Assembly (NCBI GenBank): GCA_020026285.1
Contig: JAHHQS010000120.1
Span: 1-12,356, forward strand
Length of the DNA stretch: 12,356 bases
Direction: 5' to 3'
DNA from: Parabacteroides sp.
GTDB taxonomy: Bacteria; Bacteroidota; Bacteroidia; Bacteroidales; Tannerellaceae
Of the stretch, positions 1 to 8,532 are shown one piece after another. The notes under the pieces were generated by a model, which saw only the letters and a program-made list of their open reading frames with translations, ran no database searches and had not been told where the DNA came from. The number at the start of each line of letters is the position of its first letter. The first letter of the stretch is position 1. Position numbers and translations under genes: made by a program.

Positions 1-20
1 CCATATTTCATTCCGCACAA

Positions 21-1574
21 TTACCACTTATAATTAAAACCGAAACTTAACAATTCATTAATCTGCAAATAGTGCTTATAATCATCTTTACGAACAATAC
101 CATCATCATACCTCATATTAACAGTGATATTTGTTGAAAAGAATCTACTCCAAAAGAATGTAAAACGATTTTCCCACTCACCAATAATCCGAGAATAATT
201 AGTATTGTAATAAAAACGAGAATACCAAGAGACACTTCTACTCATCTGAAAATTCAATACGGCATTAACAGTAGAACCTATATCAGTCTGTTTTGTTGGG
301 AAATCCTCCATTCCTGGCTTTTTCTGAAAATGTCTGCCTAATTCAATCTTTTTATCAATGGTTTGCTTATAAGTCATTGACAAAGGAGCGACGTTCACAT
401 TAAATGTCAAACTCTTGTGTTTCTTCTTGAAAGTTTTATTTAAGTCATACTTCATACCAAGACCTAAGTTTATGCTAAACGGAGATAAAAATCCGGCCAA
501 CTTTTTATCCTGATTTTCCGCAAAACTACTTAACAACTGAGTTCTGAATTCCATATCAATGGTATAATACCATTTTGAGAATGCACGATAACCCAAGTTA
601 CTATGTAAACGGAACACATCATCACTAACCTTAAAACTCCTTAATGTATCATTCGGAGATGTAAAGAATGTATTTTTTATTTCTAATTCATTCGTAAATT
701 TCACCTTATTACGATTATAATTGTATATAAAATACTCTCGGTTATTTAAGTTTAACGTACTGTTACCACCTTTGTGCCAGTTCGGAGACACATAGTTTTG
801 AGCGACCTGTAAGGCACTTTCAAAATGGGAAGTCCAATATCTTCTTTCCGGGATAAATTTGGATGGAGCAGATACATCTTCAAAGGTGACTTCCTTTTTG
901 ACCTCCAGACGCATGTCATCCGATCTTTTTTTCTCCATTACTTTTACTTTCACCGATTCCTTAGGTAAAGTATAGTAACTATATTTAAAATAATCCGGAT
1001 GATTGTTTTCCACATAACGATGAACAGCTTCCGCACTGGCTTTTGCTGTGAAATAATCATGTAATACAGCTGATGTATCAACTTTCATTAAAGCTTCCGG
1101 CTTATAAGTTGTATAAGAAACAATCGTATCATAGAAAGTCAAATTCTTGGGAAGATATTCTCCTTTAAACAAGGCTGGCAAAAACAATCTATTTACAATC
1201 ATGGTGTCTTGAAATGTTACATCATCACCAAACTGATTAGAACGATCGAAGAAATTTGCGGCTAACATTATTGCCTCAGGAGACATACGCAACTCATCTT
1301 TCGTCAACAATTTCCTTAAATTAGCACTCAAGGGAACCGGAGCTTTATATTCACGATTCAATAAATCAAGTTTATTCCTTAAATCTGGCAGGACATTATT
1401 TCCTATCGTTACGATAGAGTCACTTTGAGCTTCAGTTTTCATTTCTTTTGCCAAGGCTTCAACAGGTGAATCCAAATCAGAAGACAGGACTTTTACCGTA
1501 TCCTGAGCATACGATAATTGTAAACATCCTATATAAAAAAACACAAATACGATATAAATTCTATTCATCATCAT
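21..1574 (-). CDS. DUF3078 family outer-membrane beta-barrel protein
   Basis: A 517-residue protein of unknown function. The N-terminus (residues about 1-23) is a Sec signal peptide: Asn-Arg, a hydrophobic stretch, then a likely signal peptidase I site after SYA before QDT. Residues 24-250 are soluble-looking and charged. The C-terminal half (about 250-517) has alternating polar and aromatic strands and ends in FGFNYKW, an aromatic end typical of outer-membrane barrels. The NWHKGG motif at residues 265-270, followed by asparagine-rich strands, resembles the DUF3078 signature found mainly in Bacteroidota. The gene opens with three Met codons (1574, 1571, 1568) and no Shine-Dalgarno sequence, so the exact start is uncertain by one or two residues. 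It stands alone, divergent from pyrG, with a -7 promoter match at 1604-1611. The family call rests on motif and layout memory; outer-membrane location is inference. Confidence 0.78.
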   Translation of the reverse strand: MMMNRIYIVFVFFYIGCLQLSYAQDTVKVLSSDLDSPVEALAKEMKTEAQSDSIVTIGNNVLPDLRNKLDLLNREYKAPVPLSANLRKLLTKDELRMSPEAIMLAANFFDRSNQFGDDVTFQDTMIVNRLFLPALFKGEYLPKNLTFYDTIVSYTTYKPEALMKVDTSAVLHDYFTAKASAEAVHRYVENNHPDYFKYSYYTLPKESVKVKVMEKKRSDDMRLEVKKEVTFEDVSAPSKFIPERRYWTSHFESALQVAQNYVSPNWHKGGNSTLNLNNREYFIYNYNRNKVKFTNELEIKNTFFTSPNDTLRSFKVSDDVFRLHSNLGYRAFSKWYYTIDMEFRTQLLSSFAENQDKKLAGFLSPFSINLGLGMKYDLNKTFKKKHKSLTFNVNVAPLSMTYKQTIDKKIELGRHFQKKPGMEDFPTKQTDIGSTVNAVLNFQMSRSVSWYSRFYYNTNYSRIIGEWENRFTFFWSRFFSTNITVNMRYDDGIVRKDDYKHYLQINELLSFGFNYKW

Positions 1575-1603
1575 TCAGATAAAAATAAATGCTTCTAACT
1601 TTG

Positions 1604-1611
1604 CAAAGTTA
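1604..1611 (-). promoter_or_regulatory. Candidate Bacteroidota -7 element for the DUF3078 gene
   Basis: Read on the minus strand, this is TAACTTTG, an exact match to the Bacteroides -7 consensus TAnnTTTG, 29 nt before the first ATG. No good TTTG -33 element is present at the expected 19-21 nt spacing. The same octamer lies in front of the antiporter gene (11619-11626). It would give a leader of roughly 20-25 nt. Confidence 0.45.
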
Positions 1612-1703
1612 ATTTATTTTGTAAAATACATGCTAACCTTAAATAAAGTTTTAGCTCCCGAAATCTTAAGAAAAATATAAATAATGTATTTTAGCAACTA
1701 CTT

Positions 1704-1735
1704 TTTGTCAAAACGGGATAAAATACCTAAATTTG
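1704..1735 (+). promoter_or_regulatory. Full-consensus Bacteroidota promoter upstream of pyrG (distal)
   Basis: TTTG at 1704-1707 (-33), a 20-nt spacer, and TAAATTTG at 1728-1735 (-7) match the Bacteroides sigma factor consensus TTTG-N19-21-TAnnTTTG in both elements and in spacing. Transcription would start near 1740-1743, giving pyrG a leader of about 130 nt. This is the best promoter match found in the window. Confidence 0.6.
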
Positions 1736-1813
1736 CCCACTTGATATGAAAAGTAGACATTTGGTGTTCGTTGAAATGTATCATTTACACGGATACGGAC
1801 AGCTATTGTCATT

Positions 1814-1821
1814 TATTTTTG
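1814..1821 (+). promoter_or_regulatory. Candidate proximal -7 element for pyrG
   Basis: TATTTTTG matches TAnnTTTG exactly, 48 nt before the GTG start. At the -33 distance there is no TTTG (the bases are GGAT). If used, it would give a leader of about 40 nt in place of the 130-nt one from the distal promoter. The local sequence is T-rich, so a chance match is quite possible. Confidence 0.35.
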
Positions 1822-1869
1822 TTATATCAAATTGATTATCATTATAAAGAGAACTAAAATATTACTATC

Positions 1870-3471
1870 GTGGCTGATACAAAGTACATTTTTGTGACAG
1901 GAGGTGTAGTTTCTTCATTAGGTAAAGGAATTATCTCCGCATCTTTAGGAAAGTTGCTTCAAGCAAGAGGTTATAAAGTAACCATTCAGAAGTTTGACCC
2001 GTACATCAACATTGATCCGGGAACATTGAATCCTTATGAGCATGGTGAATGCTACGTTACAGTGGACGGACACGAAGCCGATCTGGATTTAGGCCATTAC
2101 GAACGTTTCTTGAACGTTCCTACGACCCGTGCGAACAACATTACTTCAGGTCGTATCTATCAAAGTGTTATCAACAAAGAACGTAAAGGCGATTATCTAG
2201 GTAAAACTGTTCAGGTTGTTCCTCACATTACAGACGAAATCAAACGTCAGGTAAAATTGTTAGGAAACAAAAAACAATTCGATTTTGTCATTACTGAAAT
2301 TGGAGGTACAGTTGGTGATATCGAATCACTTCCATTCATGGAAAGTGTACGCCAGTTGAAATGGGAATTAGGAAAGAACTGCCTGTGCGTTCATCTTACT
2401 TATGTTCCATTTATTGCAGCAGCAAAAGAATATAAGACAAAACCGACTCAGCATTCTGTCAAGAAATTACAGGAATTAGGTATCCAGCCAGATATTCTTG
2501 TTCTTCGTACAGAACATGAATTGTCTACCAATCTCCTTCATAAGGTTGCATTATTCTGTAATGTTATGGAAGATTCAGTTGTACAGTCAATCGATGTTCC
2601 TACTATTTATGAAGTTCCATTGGTATTGCAGCGTCAGAAAATGGATGAAACAGTTCTTCGTAAAGTTGGCTTGGAAGTTGGTCCTACTCCAGAATTAAAA
2701 CCATGGAGAAACTTCTTAGCTAAGAAACAAGCTGCAACAGAAACAGTAAAGATTGGTTTGGTTGGTAAATATGTAGAATTACAGGATGCATACAAATCAA
2801 TCGATGAATCATTATTACAAGCAGCTGTATATAATGACCGTAAATTAGATCTTCACTTATTCCAGTCTGAAAACATCAACGACGCGAATGTTGTTGAAGA
2901 ATTGCAAGACATGGATGGTATTTTGATTGCTCCAGGATTTGGACCTCGTGGTATCGAAGGAAAGTTATCAGCAATCAGATATGCTCGTGAAAACGACATT
3001 CCTTGCTTGGGTATCTGTTTAGGTATGCAATGTATGGTGATAGAATTTGCTCGTGACGTATTAGGTTATAAAGATGCTAATTCTACTGAAATGGTTCCAA
3101 CAACTCCACACAATGTAATAGACATCATGGAAGAACAGAAAACTATTACTAATATGGGTGGTTCTATGCGTTTAGGTTCATACGATTGTATAATAAAGAA
3201 GGACTCAAAAGCATTCGAAGTTTATAATCAAGAATTGATTCAGGAACGTCATCGTCATCGTTTTGAATTTAACAATGATTATAAGAAAGAATTTGAAGCT
3301 GCGGGAATGAAATGTTCAGGAGAAAATCCAGAAACCAATTTGGTTGAAGTTGTTGAAATACCTTCATTAAAATGGTTTATCGGTGTTCAATATCATCCTG
3401 AATACAACAGCACTATTATTAATCCAAATCCTCTATTCTTGAGCTTTATTAAAGCAGCTATTGATAAATAA
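1870..3471 (+). CDS. pyrG: CTP synthase (glutamine-hydrolysing)
   Basis: Makes CTP from UTP, ATP and glutamine, the last step of de novo pyrimidine nucleotide synthesis, in the cytoplasm. The 533 residues match the usual family length (about 535-545). The N-terminal synthetase domain (about 1-267) carries the P-loop GGVVSSLGKG at 11-20 and the ITEIGGTVGDIES motif at 141-153, with the metal-binding acid Glu143. The C-terminal class I glutamine amidotransferase domain (about 290-533) has nucleophile Cys383 in GICLGMQ and His509 and Glu511 in YHPE, so the catalytic triad is complete. Translation starts at GTG; the next residues ADTKYIFVTGG align with the family N-terminus, so this start is secure. 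There is no Shine-Dalgarno sequence. yidC follows after 15 nt, suggesting one transcript. Two candidate promoters lie upstream. Confidence 0.98.
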   Translation: MADTKYIFVTGGVVSSLGKGIISASLGKLLQARGYKVTIQKFDPYINIDPGTLNPYEHGECYVTVDGHEADLDLGHYERFLNVPTTRANNITSGRIYQSVINKERKGDYLGKTVQVVPHITDEIKRQVKLLGNKKQFDFVITEIGGTVGDIESLPFMESVRQLKWELGKNCLCVHLTYVPFIAAAKEYKTKPTQHSVKKLQELGIQPDILVLRTEHELSTNLLHKVALFCNVMEDSVVQSIDVPTIYEVPLVLQRQKMDETVLRKVGLEVGPTPELKPWRNFLAKKQAATETVKIGLVGKYVELQDAYKSIDESLLQAAVYNDRKLDLHLFQSENINDANVVEELQDMDGILIAPGFGPRGIEGKLSAIRYARENDIPCLGICLGMQCMVIEFARDVLGYKDANSTEMVPTTPHNVIDIMEEQKTITNMGGSMRLGSYDCIIKKDSKAFEVYNQELIQERHRHRFEFNNDYKKEFEAAGMKCSGENPETNLVEVVEIPSLKWFIGVQYHPEYNSTIINPNPLFLSFIKAAIDK

Positions 3472-3486
3472 GAAAAAATAATTTAA

Positions 3487-5418
3487 ATGGATAAAAACAC
3501 AATCATCGGGTTTGTTCTTATCGGAATCGTTTTGTTCGGTTTCAGCTGGCTAAACCAGCCGACACCTGAACAGATCGAGGCTCAGCAACGTTATTTGGAC
3601 TCGCTGGCACAAATAGAATCAACTCGTCAGGCTGAACTGGAGAAAAAAGAAGTTGATCCGGTTGCCAGTTTAAATAATCTGCCTGACTCCGTCAGAGAAT
3701 CTCGTTTAAAAAACAGTTTCGGCTCTTTTGCCCAGGCCATGACTGGAAACGAAGAAGTTGTTACACTTGAGAACGAAAAAGTTTCTGTCAGACTGACTAC
3801 TAAAGGAGGACGAGTTCTTTCTGCTACATTAAAAGAATATGACAATTACAAGGGAGAACCCGTTGTATTATTCGACAATGAAGAATCCAAATTAGATTTT
3901 TCATTGATTACTGCTGCCAACCAGCGTATTAATACAAAGAATTTATATTTCTCTCCTATTAAGAGTGATAAGAACAATGTAGTTATGCGCCTTCAAGTAA
4001 ATGAAAACAGCTATCTTGATTTCATTTATACTTTACAAGACAATGATTATAGAATGAAGTTCTCTGTACAAGGTACAGGTTTGAATGGTATTCTTTCTCC
4101 TAATACAGAATCTTTACACGTTTATTGGGAACAGGATATCCGCCAGCAGGAAAAAGGACGTAAGTTCGAAGATCGCTACGTAGGACTTTATTATAAATTA
4201 TATGGTGACGACGTAGATAATTTAAGCGAAGCTGGTAATGACAGTAAATCTTTCAAGGAGAATTTACATTGGATTGGCTACAAAGACATGTATTTCTCAA
4301 CCGTTCTTACATCTAAAGATGGTTTCAAAAATGCAGAATTGGAATCTCAGATGTATAAACAAGGTGACTTGATGAAGAACTTCAAGACTTCAGCTGATGT
4401 TGCGTTCGATTTGAATGGTGCAAAAACAACAGACTTTGAATATTTCTTTGTTCCGAATAAATATTCAATGCTGAACGATTTTAATGACAACTTATCCGAT
4501 GATCAGGAATTAAGTTTAGAGAAATTAGTTCCTCTTGGATGGGGTATTTTCCGCTGGGTTAATCAATTCTTCATTATCCCATTATTTAACTTCCTGGGTG
4601 GATTTATCGGTAACTATGGTTGGTTAATCTTCCTGATGACTGTTATTGTCAAACTGATTTTATTTCCATTGACATACAAGTCGTATATGTCATCGGCCAA
4701 GATGCGTGTACTTCGTCCTCAGGTAGAAGAAATCAATGCAAAATATCCTAATCAGGATCAGGCATTGGATAAACAACGTGAAATCATGGAATTGTACAAC
4801 CGTGCTGGAGCAAGCCCGATGAGCGGATGTTTACCTATGTTATTACAGATGCCTATCTTGATTGCTTTGTTCATGTTCTTCCCCTCTGCTATTGAATTAC
4901 GTCACGAAAGCTTCTTATGGGCTCATGACTTGTCAACATATGATTCAATCATCAGCTGGGACGCTCAGATTCCTTTAATTTCAACTTATTTTGGTAATCA
5001 TATCAGTTTGTTCTGTCTGTTAATGACTATCACCAATATTATCTATACAAAATATAATATGGAGATGACCAATACAGGTCAGCAGCAAATGCCTGGTATG
5101 AAAATAATGATGTACATGATGCCGTTGATGTTCTTGTTTATCTTCAACAGTTATGCATCAGGTTTGACATACTATTATTTCATCTCAACATTGATTACTA
5201 TTGCTCAGACTTTATTCTTCCGTTATACAATTAATGAAGAAAAGTTATTAGCTAAACTGGAAGCGAACAAACGAAGACCGATGAAGAAATCCGGATTCAT
5301 GAAACGTTTGGAAGAAGCTCAGCGTATGCAGCAGGAACAATTGAAACGTCAGCAGGATCAGTTAAAACAACAACGTGCCGATCATGCTGAAAAAAGAAAT
5401 GCACGTAAAAATAGATAA
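3487..5418 (+). CDS. yidC: Membrane protein insertase YidC (Oxa1 family)
   Basis: Inserts and folds inner-membrane proteins, alone or with SecYEG. The 643-residue protein has the Gram-negative layout: an N-terminal membrane anchor (about 5-21), a large periplasmic domain (about 60-345), then the conserved Oxa1 core of five membrane segments (about 355-375 and 378-398, a cytoplasmic hairpin with KMRVLRPQ, then about 449-468, 505-522, 540-557 and 560-578, boundaries approximate). The groove position that is Arg366 in E. coli is Lys389 here (TVIVKLILFPL). From memory Lys is usual in Bacteroidota, and the positive charge is kept. The tail after about 579 is rich in Lys, Arg and Gln and probably coiled, consistent with ribosome contact. 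It is probably co-transcribed with pyrG and ends about 75 nt before a strong terminator. Confidence 0.97.
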   Translation: MDKNTIIGFVLIGIVLFGFSWLNQPTPEQIEAQQRYLDSLAQIESTRQAELEKKEVDPVASLNNLPDSVRESRLKNSFGSFAQAMTGNEEVVTLENEKVSVRLTTKGGRVLSATLKEYDNYKGEPVVLFDNEESKLDFSLITAANQRINTKNLYFSPIKSDKNNVVMRLQVNENSYLDFIYTLQDNDYRMKFSVQGTGLNGILSPNTESLHVYWEQDIRQQEKGRKFEDRYVGLYYKLYGDDVDNLSEAGNDSKSFKENLHWIGYKDMYFSTVLTSKDGFKNAELESQMYKQGDLMKNFKTSADVAFDLNGAKTTDFEYFFVPNKYSMLNDFNDNLSDDQELSLEKLVPLGWGIFRWVNQFFIIPLFNFLGGFIGNYGWLIFLMTVIVKLILFPLTYKSYMSSAKMRVLRPQVEEINAKYPNQDQALDKQREIMELYNRAGASPMSGCLPMLLQMPILIALFMFFPSAIELRHESFLWAHDLSTYDSIISWDAQIPLISTYFGNHISLFCLLMTITNIIYTKYNMEMTNTGQQQMPGMKIMMYMMPLMFLFIFNSYASGLTYYYFISTLITIAQTLFFRYTINEEKLLAKLEANKRRPMKKSGFMKRLEEAQRMQQEQLKRQQDQLKQQRADHAEKRNARKNR

Positions 5419-5492
5419 GCCTTTTTAATCAGCTTGTTTATTCAATAAATAGAGGCCGCATCCCATTCTAAAAAAAGGAAGCAGGCTTTTGA

Positions 5493-5555
5493 AAAAAAGG
5501 TCCGATGTTTTCAAGAAAAGTTTAAAGCTTTTTGAAAAAACATCGGACCTTTTTT
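5493..5555. terminator. Bidirectional intrinsic terminator downstream of yidC
   Basis: A perfect 13-bp stem pairs 5499-5511 with 5537-5549 (core GGTCCGATGTTTT). It is extended by six A-T pairs from the flanking A run (5493-5498) and T run (5550-5555), giving 19 continuous pairs. A small inner hairpin (5516-5520 with 5528-5532) can form in the loop. The T run on the plus strand ends the pyrG-yidC transcript. The A run at 5492-5498 gives seven U's on the minus strand, so it can also stop transcription coming from ftsK. Confidence 0.9.
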
Positions 5556-5756
5556 CTGTTCATAAAACCATACCTTTTCCAGGAATCCAATTTTTCTAGA
5601 GATTCGTCTTGAGTCAATGCTTTATAATTAATAAACAGACCCCATTCCATAATTCATTTTCCAAAAGATTCTCCACCTTTCATAATACTCTCTCTTTAAT
5701 GTAATATGGCGGATTCATGAAATTATTCCTCAGAAAGTTCAAACTATCAACTGAGT
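5556..5756. other. Gene-free spacer between two terminators
   Basis: Between the yidC and ftsK terminators lie about 200 bp of AT-rich sequence with no supportable gene, tRNA-like fold or repeat. The longest thing I read by hand is a 42-codon minus-strand frame (5522-5650) that runs into the terminator stem and resembles nothing I know. The spacer could be the remains of a lost gene or simply untranscribed DNA. Confidence 0.5.
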
Positions 5757-5808
5757 AAAAAAAGAATCCGATTGAAAGACTTTATATCAAGTCATTTCCA
5801 ATCGGATT
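5757..5808 (-). terminator. Intrinsic terminator of ftsK
   Basis: A 10-bp perfect stem pairs 5765-5774 with 5799-5808 (AATCCGATTG with its complement). It extends inward through A-T pairs (5775-5777 with 5795-5797) and GACTT with AAGTC (5778-5782 with 5789-5793), interrupted by single-base bulges. Read on the minus strand the stem is followed by one base and then seven U's (5757-5763). It lies 59 nt past the ftsK stop. Confidence 0.85.
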
Positions 5809-5867
5809 ACATTCTTACACTAAAAAATACTTGTACTATTTTCTCTTTTACTAAAACTAAATAGTCC

Positions 5868-8363
5868 CTATTTCAAACTATTCAATAATTGTTCTAATGT
5901 ATATTCATCCGGTATCAAAACCTGACGAGCCTTACTACCTTCAGAAGGACCAACAACTCCTGCAGCCTCTAACTGATCCATCAGACGGCCGGCACGATTG
6001 TAGCCGATAGCAAACTTGCGCTGAATCAATGAAGTGGATCCCTGCTGCTGTATGACAATCAAACGAGCCGCTTCGTTGAATAACGGATCACGCTCAGATA
6101 AATCTACAGTACCACCTATTGCCCCTCCTTCATTCTCGGCTATATATTCAGGCAACAGATATGCTGTAGGATAAGCAACCTGATCACCTATATAATCAAC
6201 TATATTTTCAACTTCAGGTGTGTCAACAAAAGCACATTGTACACGAATAGTATCACTACCCGCTACAGAAATCAACATATCACCACGACCTATCAATCGG
6301 TTTGCACCTGGAGCATCCAAAATGGTTCTTGAGTCAATCATGGAAGCAACCTTAAATGCAATACGACTTGGGAAGTTTCCTTTGATTGTTCCTGTAATTA
6401 CTTTTGTATCCGGACGCTGAGTAGCCAGAATCATGTGAATACCAACGGCACGAGCCTTAGCTGCAATACGCGAGATTGGCAATTCGATTTCTCGTCCAGA
6501 TGTAGCAATCAAATCGGCGAACTCATCTACGATAACCACAATGTATGGCAAAAATCTGTGTCCCTTTTCCGGATTCAGATGATGAGTTATAAACTTGTTA
6601 TTATATTCCTTAATATTTCGAACGTTCGCAGCAACCAACAATTTGTATCGGTTCTCCATTTCGACCACCAATGAATTCAAAGTCGCAACAGCGTCAGCCG
6701 GCTCTGTTACAATCGGATGATCTGTATTCGGCAATTTAGCCAGATAATGTCTTTCAATCTTCGAATAGATACTAAATTCTACCATCTTCGGATCGACCAT
6801 CACAAACTTCAGTTCCGCCGGATGCTTCTTATATAATAAGGAAGTGATAATAGCATTTAATCCAACAGACTTTCCCTGTCCGGTTGCACCGGCAACCAGC
6901 AAATGAGGAGTCTTACATAAATCGAACATATAAACTTCGTTCGTAATAGTCTTGCCAACAGCTACAGGCAGATCATATTTACATTCCTGGAATTTTTTGG
7001 AAGCAATAACCGACTGCATAGATACCACCTGTGGATGTTTATTAGGGACTTCAATACCAATTGTACCCTTTCCCGGAATCGGAGCAATAATACGTATCTG
7101 CAAAGCAGCCAGATTCAAAGCTATATCGTCTTCCAATGTTTTAATCTTGGCAATACGAATTCCGGCTTCAGGAATAATTTCATATAAGGTGACTGTCGGA
7201 CCAACTGTTGCTTTAATAGAGGCAATCTTTATACCGAAATCCTCCAATGCCTGCTTGATCAGTTGCTGATTTGCATTCAAGTCGTCCATACTGACTTCAC
7301 GATTACCAGTATCATGAGGATCCAACAGATCCAATACAGGAAACACATAACGAGACAGATCCAGACGAGGATCATAATCACCTAAAGCCTGTCCGGTATA
7401 ATCGGATTCATCATCTTGAGCCACCTCAACAGAAAATTCTGTTTCAGCAGGGACATGTTCTTCCGCTTTTTCTTCTGTTTCAACCTGTTCCGGATCAGCT
7501 ATCTCCTGAGGTTGTTCCTCATCCTCCTCCACATTATGTTCCTGTTCTTCAGAAGAAGTTTTAGCTATTTGTTCCGCTCTTTCCAATTCTTTTTCTGTAT
7601 CGAATACATATTCAGGAGAAGGTTTGTCATATTGAACAACTGATAAATTGTTATCATTCTCTGAATTTACTGTATTTTCAAGACCTTCAATATCATCAGC
7701 ATAGTCTTTCTTCTTTCTGAATTTGATTGAACTCAACCAACTGAAAGAAAAGATTCTCTGCAAAAATGGTATTGTTTTGGAGCTGGAAAAGACAGCTATA
7801 ACTAAAAAAATTGCCAGCAACAAAAGGAATGTTCCTGGAATACCGATATTATTTTTCAAAATTTCAGTTACATAATAGCCCTGTTGTCCTCCTAAATAAA
7901 GGAAAGTATCTTCATATCCGCTCACAAAGAAGAAAGCCAGTGCCCATGAACCCCAAATCAAAACAGAGGTACTGAATAAGAAACGATTCAACAAAGAAAC
8001 TCGCTTCACATTCATCAGTTTCGCACCTAAAGACCCCAAGAAATATAGAATCATGACCGAAGAGACTCCAAATAATCGATTCATCAACAAATCGGCAATA
8101 AAAGCGCCTCTTACTCCGGTCCAGTTCTCAACCGAACCTTGATTTATCAACAAATCTGTAATCGGGACATTCTCTATCCTGCTTTGATCTGCAGCTCCTG
8201 TAAAAAAGAATGAAATCAACGCCAGACCTATATATATCGTTAAAATAGAAAATAATAATCCGGAAATAAAACGTGAACGTTCATTCGAAAAAAATGATTT
8301 GACAGCCTGCCACCTTTCTGAAACCGGATGATTATTCTGCTTATGTAATGTTTTCTTTGCCAT
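5868..8363 (-). CDS. ftsK: DNA translocase FtsK/SpoIIIE
   Basis: A septum-anchored ATP-driven DNA pump that moves chromosome termini through the closing division site. The 831-residue protein has four membrane segments (about 33-54, 92-113, 127-148, 175-193) and a short acidic Glu/Gln-rich linker (about 220-325). The motor follows, with the alpha domain from about 340, Walker A GATGQGKS at 492-499 (Lys498) and Walker B ending in Asp613-Glu614 (VIVDEFADL). The C-terminal winged-helix gamma domain (about 755-823, IGYNRAGRLMDQLEAAGVV) reads oriented sequences such as KOPS/SRS and, in E. coli, activates XerCD. The linker is far shorter than in E. coli FtsK (1329 residues), giving a SpoIIIE-like length. 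The start at 8363 fits a basic cytoplasmic N-terminus and a -7 promoter match 30 nt upstream. It has its own terminator and is separated from kdsB by 211 bp, so it is probably transcribed alone. Confidence 0.97.
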   Translation of the reverse strand: MAKKTLHKQNNHPVSERWQAVKSFFSNERSRFISGLLFSILTIYIGLALISFFFTGAADQSRIENVPITDLLINQGSVENWTGVRGAFIADLLMNRLFGVSSVMILYFLGSLGAKLMNVKRVSLLNRFLFSTSVLIWGSWALAFFFVSGYEDTFLYLGGQQGYYVTEILKNNIGIPGTFLLLLAIFLVIAVFSSSKTIPFLQRIFSFSWLSSIKFRKKKDYADDIEGLENTVNSENDNNLSVVQYDKPSPEYVFDTEKELERAEQIAKTSSEEQEHNVEEDEEQPQEIADPEQVETEEKAEEHVPAETEFSVEVAQDDESDYTGQALGDYDPRLDLSRYVFPVLDLLDPHDTGNREVSMDDLNANQQLIKQALEDFGIKIASIKATVGPTVTLYEIIPEAGIRIAKIKTLEDDIALNLAALQIRIIAPIPGKGTIGIEVPNKHPQVVSMQSVIASKKFQECKYDLPVAVGKTITNEVYMFDLCKTPHLLVAGATGQGKSVGLNAIITSLLYKKHPAELKFVMVDPKMVEFSIYSKIERHYLAKLPNTDHPIVTEPADAVATLNSLVVEMENRYKLLVAANVRNIKEYNNKFITHHLNPEKGHRFLPYIVVIVDEFADLIATSGREIELPISRIAAKARAVGIHMILATQRPDTKVITGTIKGNFPSRIAFKVASMIDSRTILDAPGANRLIGRGDMLISVAGSDTIRVQCAFVDTPEVENIVDYIGDQVAYPTAYLLPEYIAENEGGAIGGTVDLSERDPLFNEAARLIVIQQQGSTSLIQRKFAIGYNRAGRLMDQLEAAGVVGPSEGSKARQVLIPDEYTLEQLLNSLK

Positions 8364-8392
8364 ATTCTTTTATGTACTTTGTTTTGAGTTTA

Positions 8393-8400
8393 CAAACTTA
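8393..8400 (-). promoter_or_regulatory. Candidate -7 element for ftsK
   Basis: On the minus strand this reads TAAGTTTG, an exact TAnnTTTG match, 29 nt before the ftsK ATG. The nearest -33-like sequence (TTTC, 8417-8420) is only 16 nt away, shorter than the usual 19-21, so the upstream element is weak or absent. Confidence 0.4.
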
Positions 8401-8480
8401 CTCAAAATATCCTTATGAAATATCGGGATACCAACTTTTCCAATGAATGAATTTCTTTTCAATAAAATCGCATAGCGAAG

Positions 8481-8532
8481 AAATACCAGTCACCTTATTA
8501 TATCATTTGACATCATAAAATAACTGGTATTT
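8481..8532 (-). terminator. Inverted repeat between kdsB and ftsK, possible terminator
   Basis: A perfect 10-bp inverted repeat pairs AAATACCAGT at 8481-8490 with ACTGGTATTT at 8523-8532. A 32-nt AT-rich loop separates the arms, and the structure lies 42 nt past the kdsB stop. On the minus strand it is followed by a poor U run broken by C and G, so it is a weak candidate terminator for the antiporter-kdsB transcript. It could also be a binding site or an RNA-stabilising 3' end. An A8T6 tract lies beside it at 8540-8553. Confidence 0.45.

Noticed and set aside
1506..1574. Lipoprotein signal (Cys17) in the DUF3078 protein
   Set aside because: The preceding residues YIG do not fit a lipobox well, and a good signal peptidase I site (SYA before QDT) follows a few residues later.
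1684..1749. 21-codon plus-strand frame over the distal pyrG promoter
   Set aside because: It overlaps the -33 and -7 elements, so it would not be fully transcribed from that promoter, and it has no coding features.
5522..5650. 42-codon minus-strand frame in the yidC-ftsK gap
   Set aside because: Its end lies inside the bidirectional terminator stem, it has no recognisable motif, and it lies beyond the ftsK terminator with no promoter match identified.
6952..7269. 105-codon plus-strand frame opposite ftsK
   Set aside because: It is antisense to the FtsK alpha/motor region, which has clear family motifs; a shadow frame.
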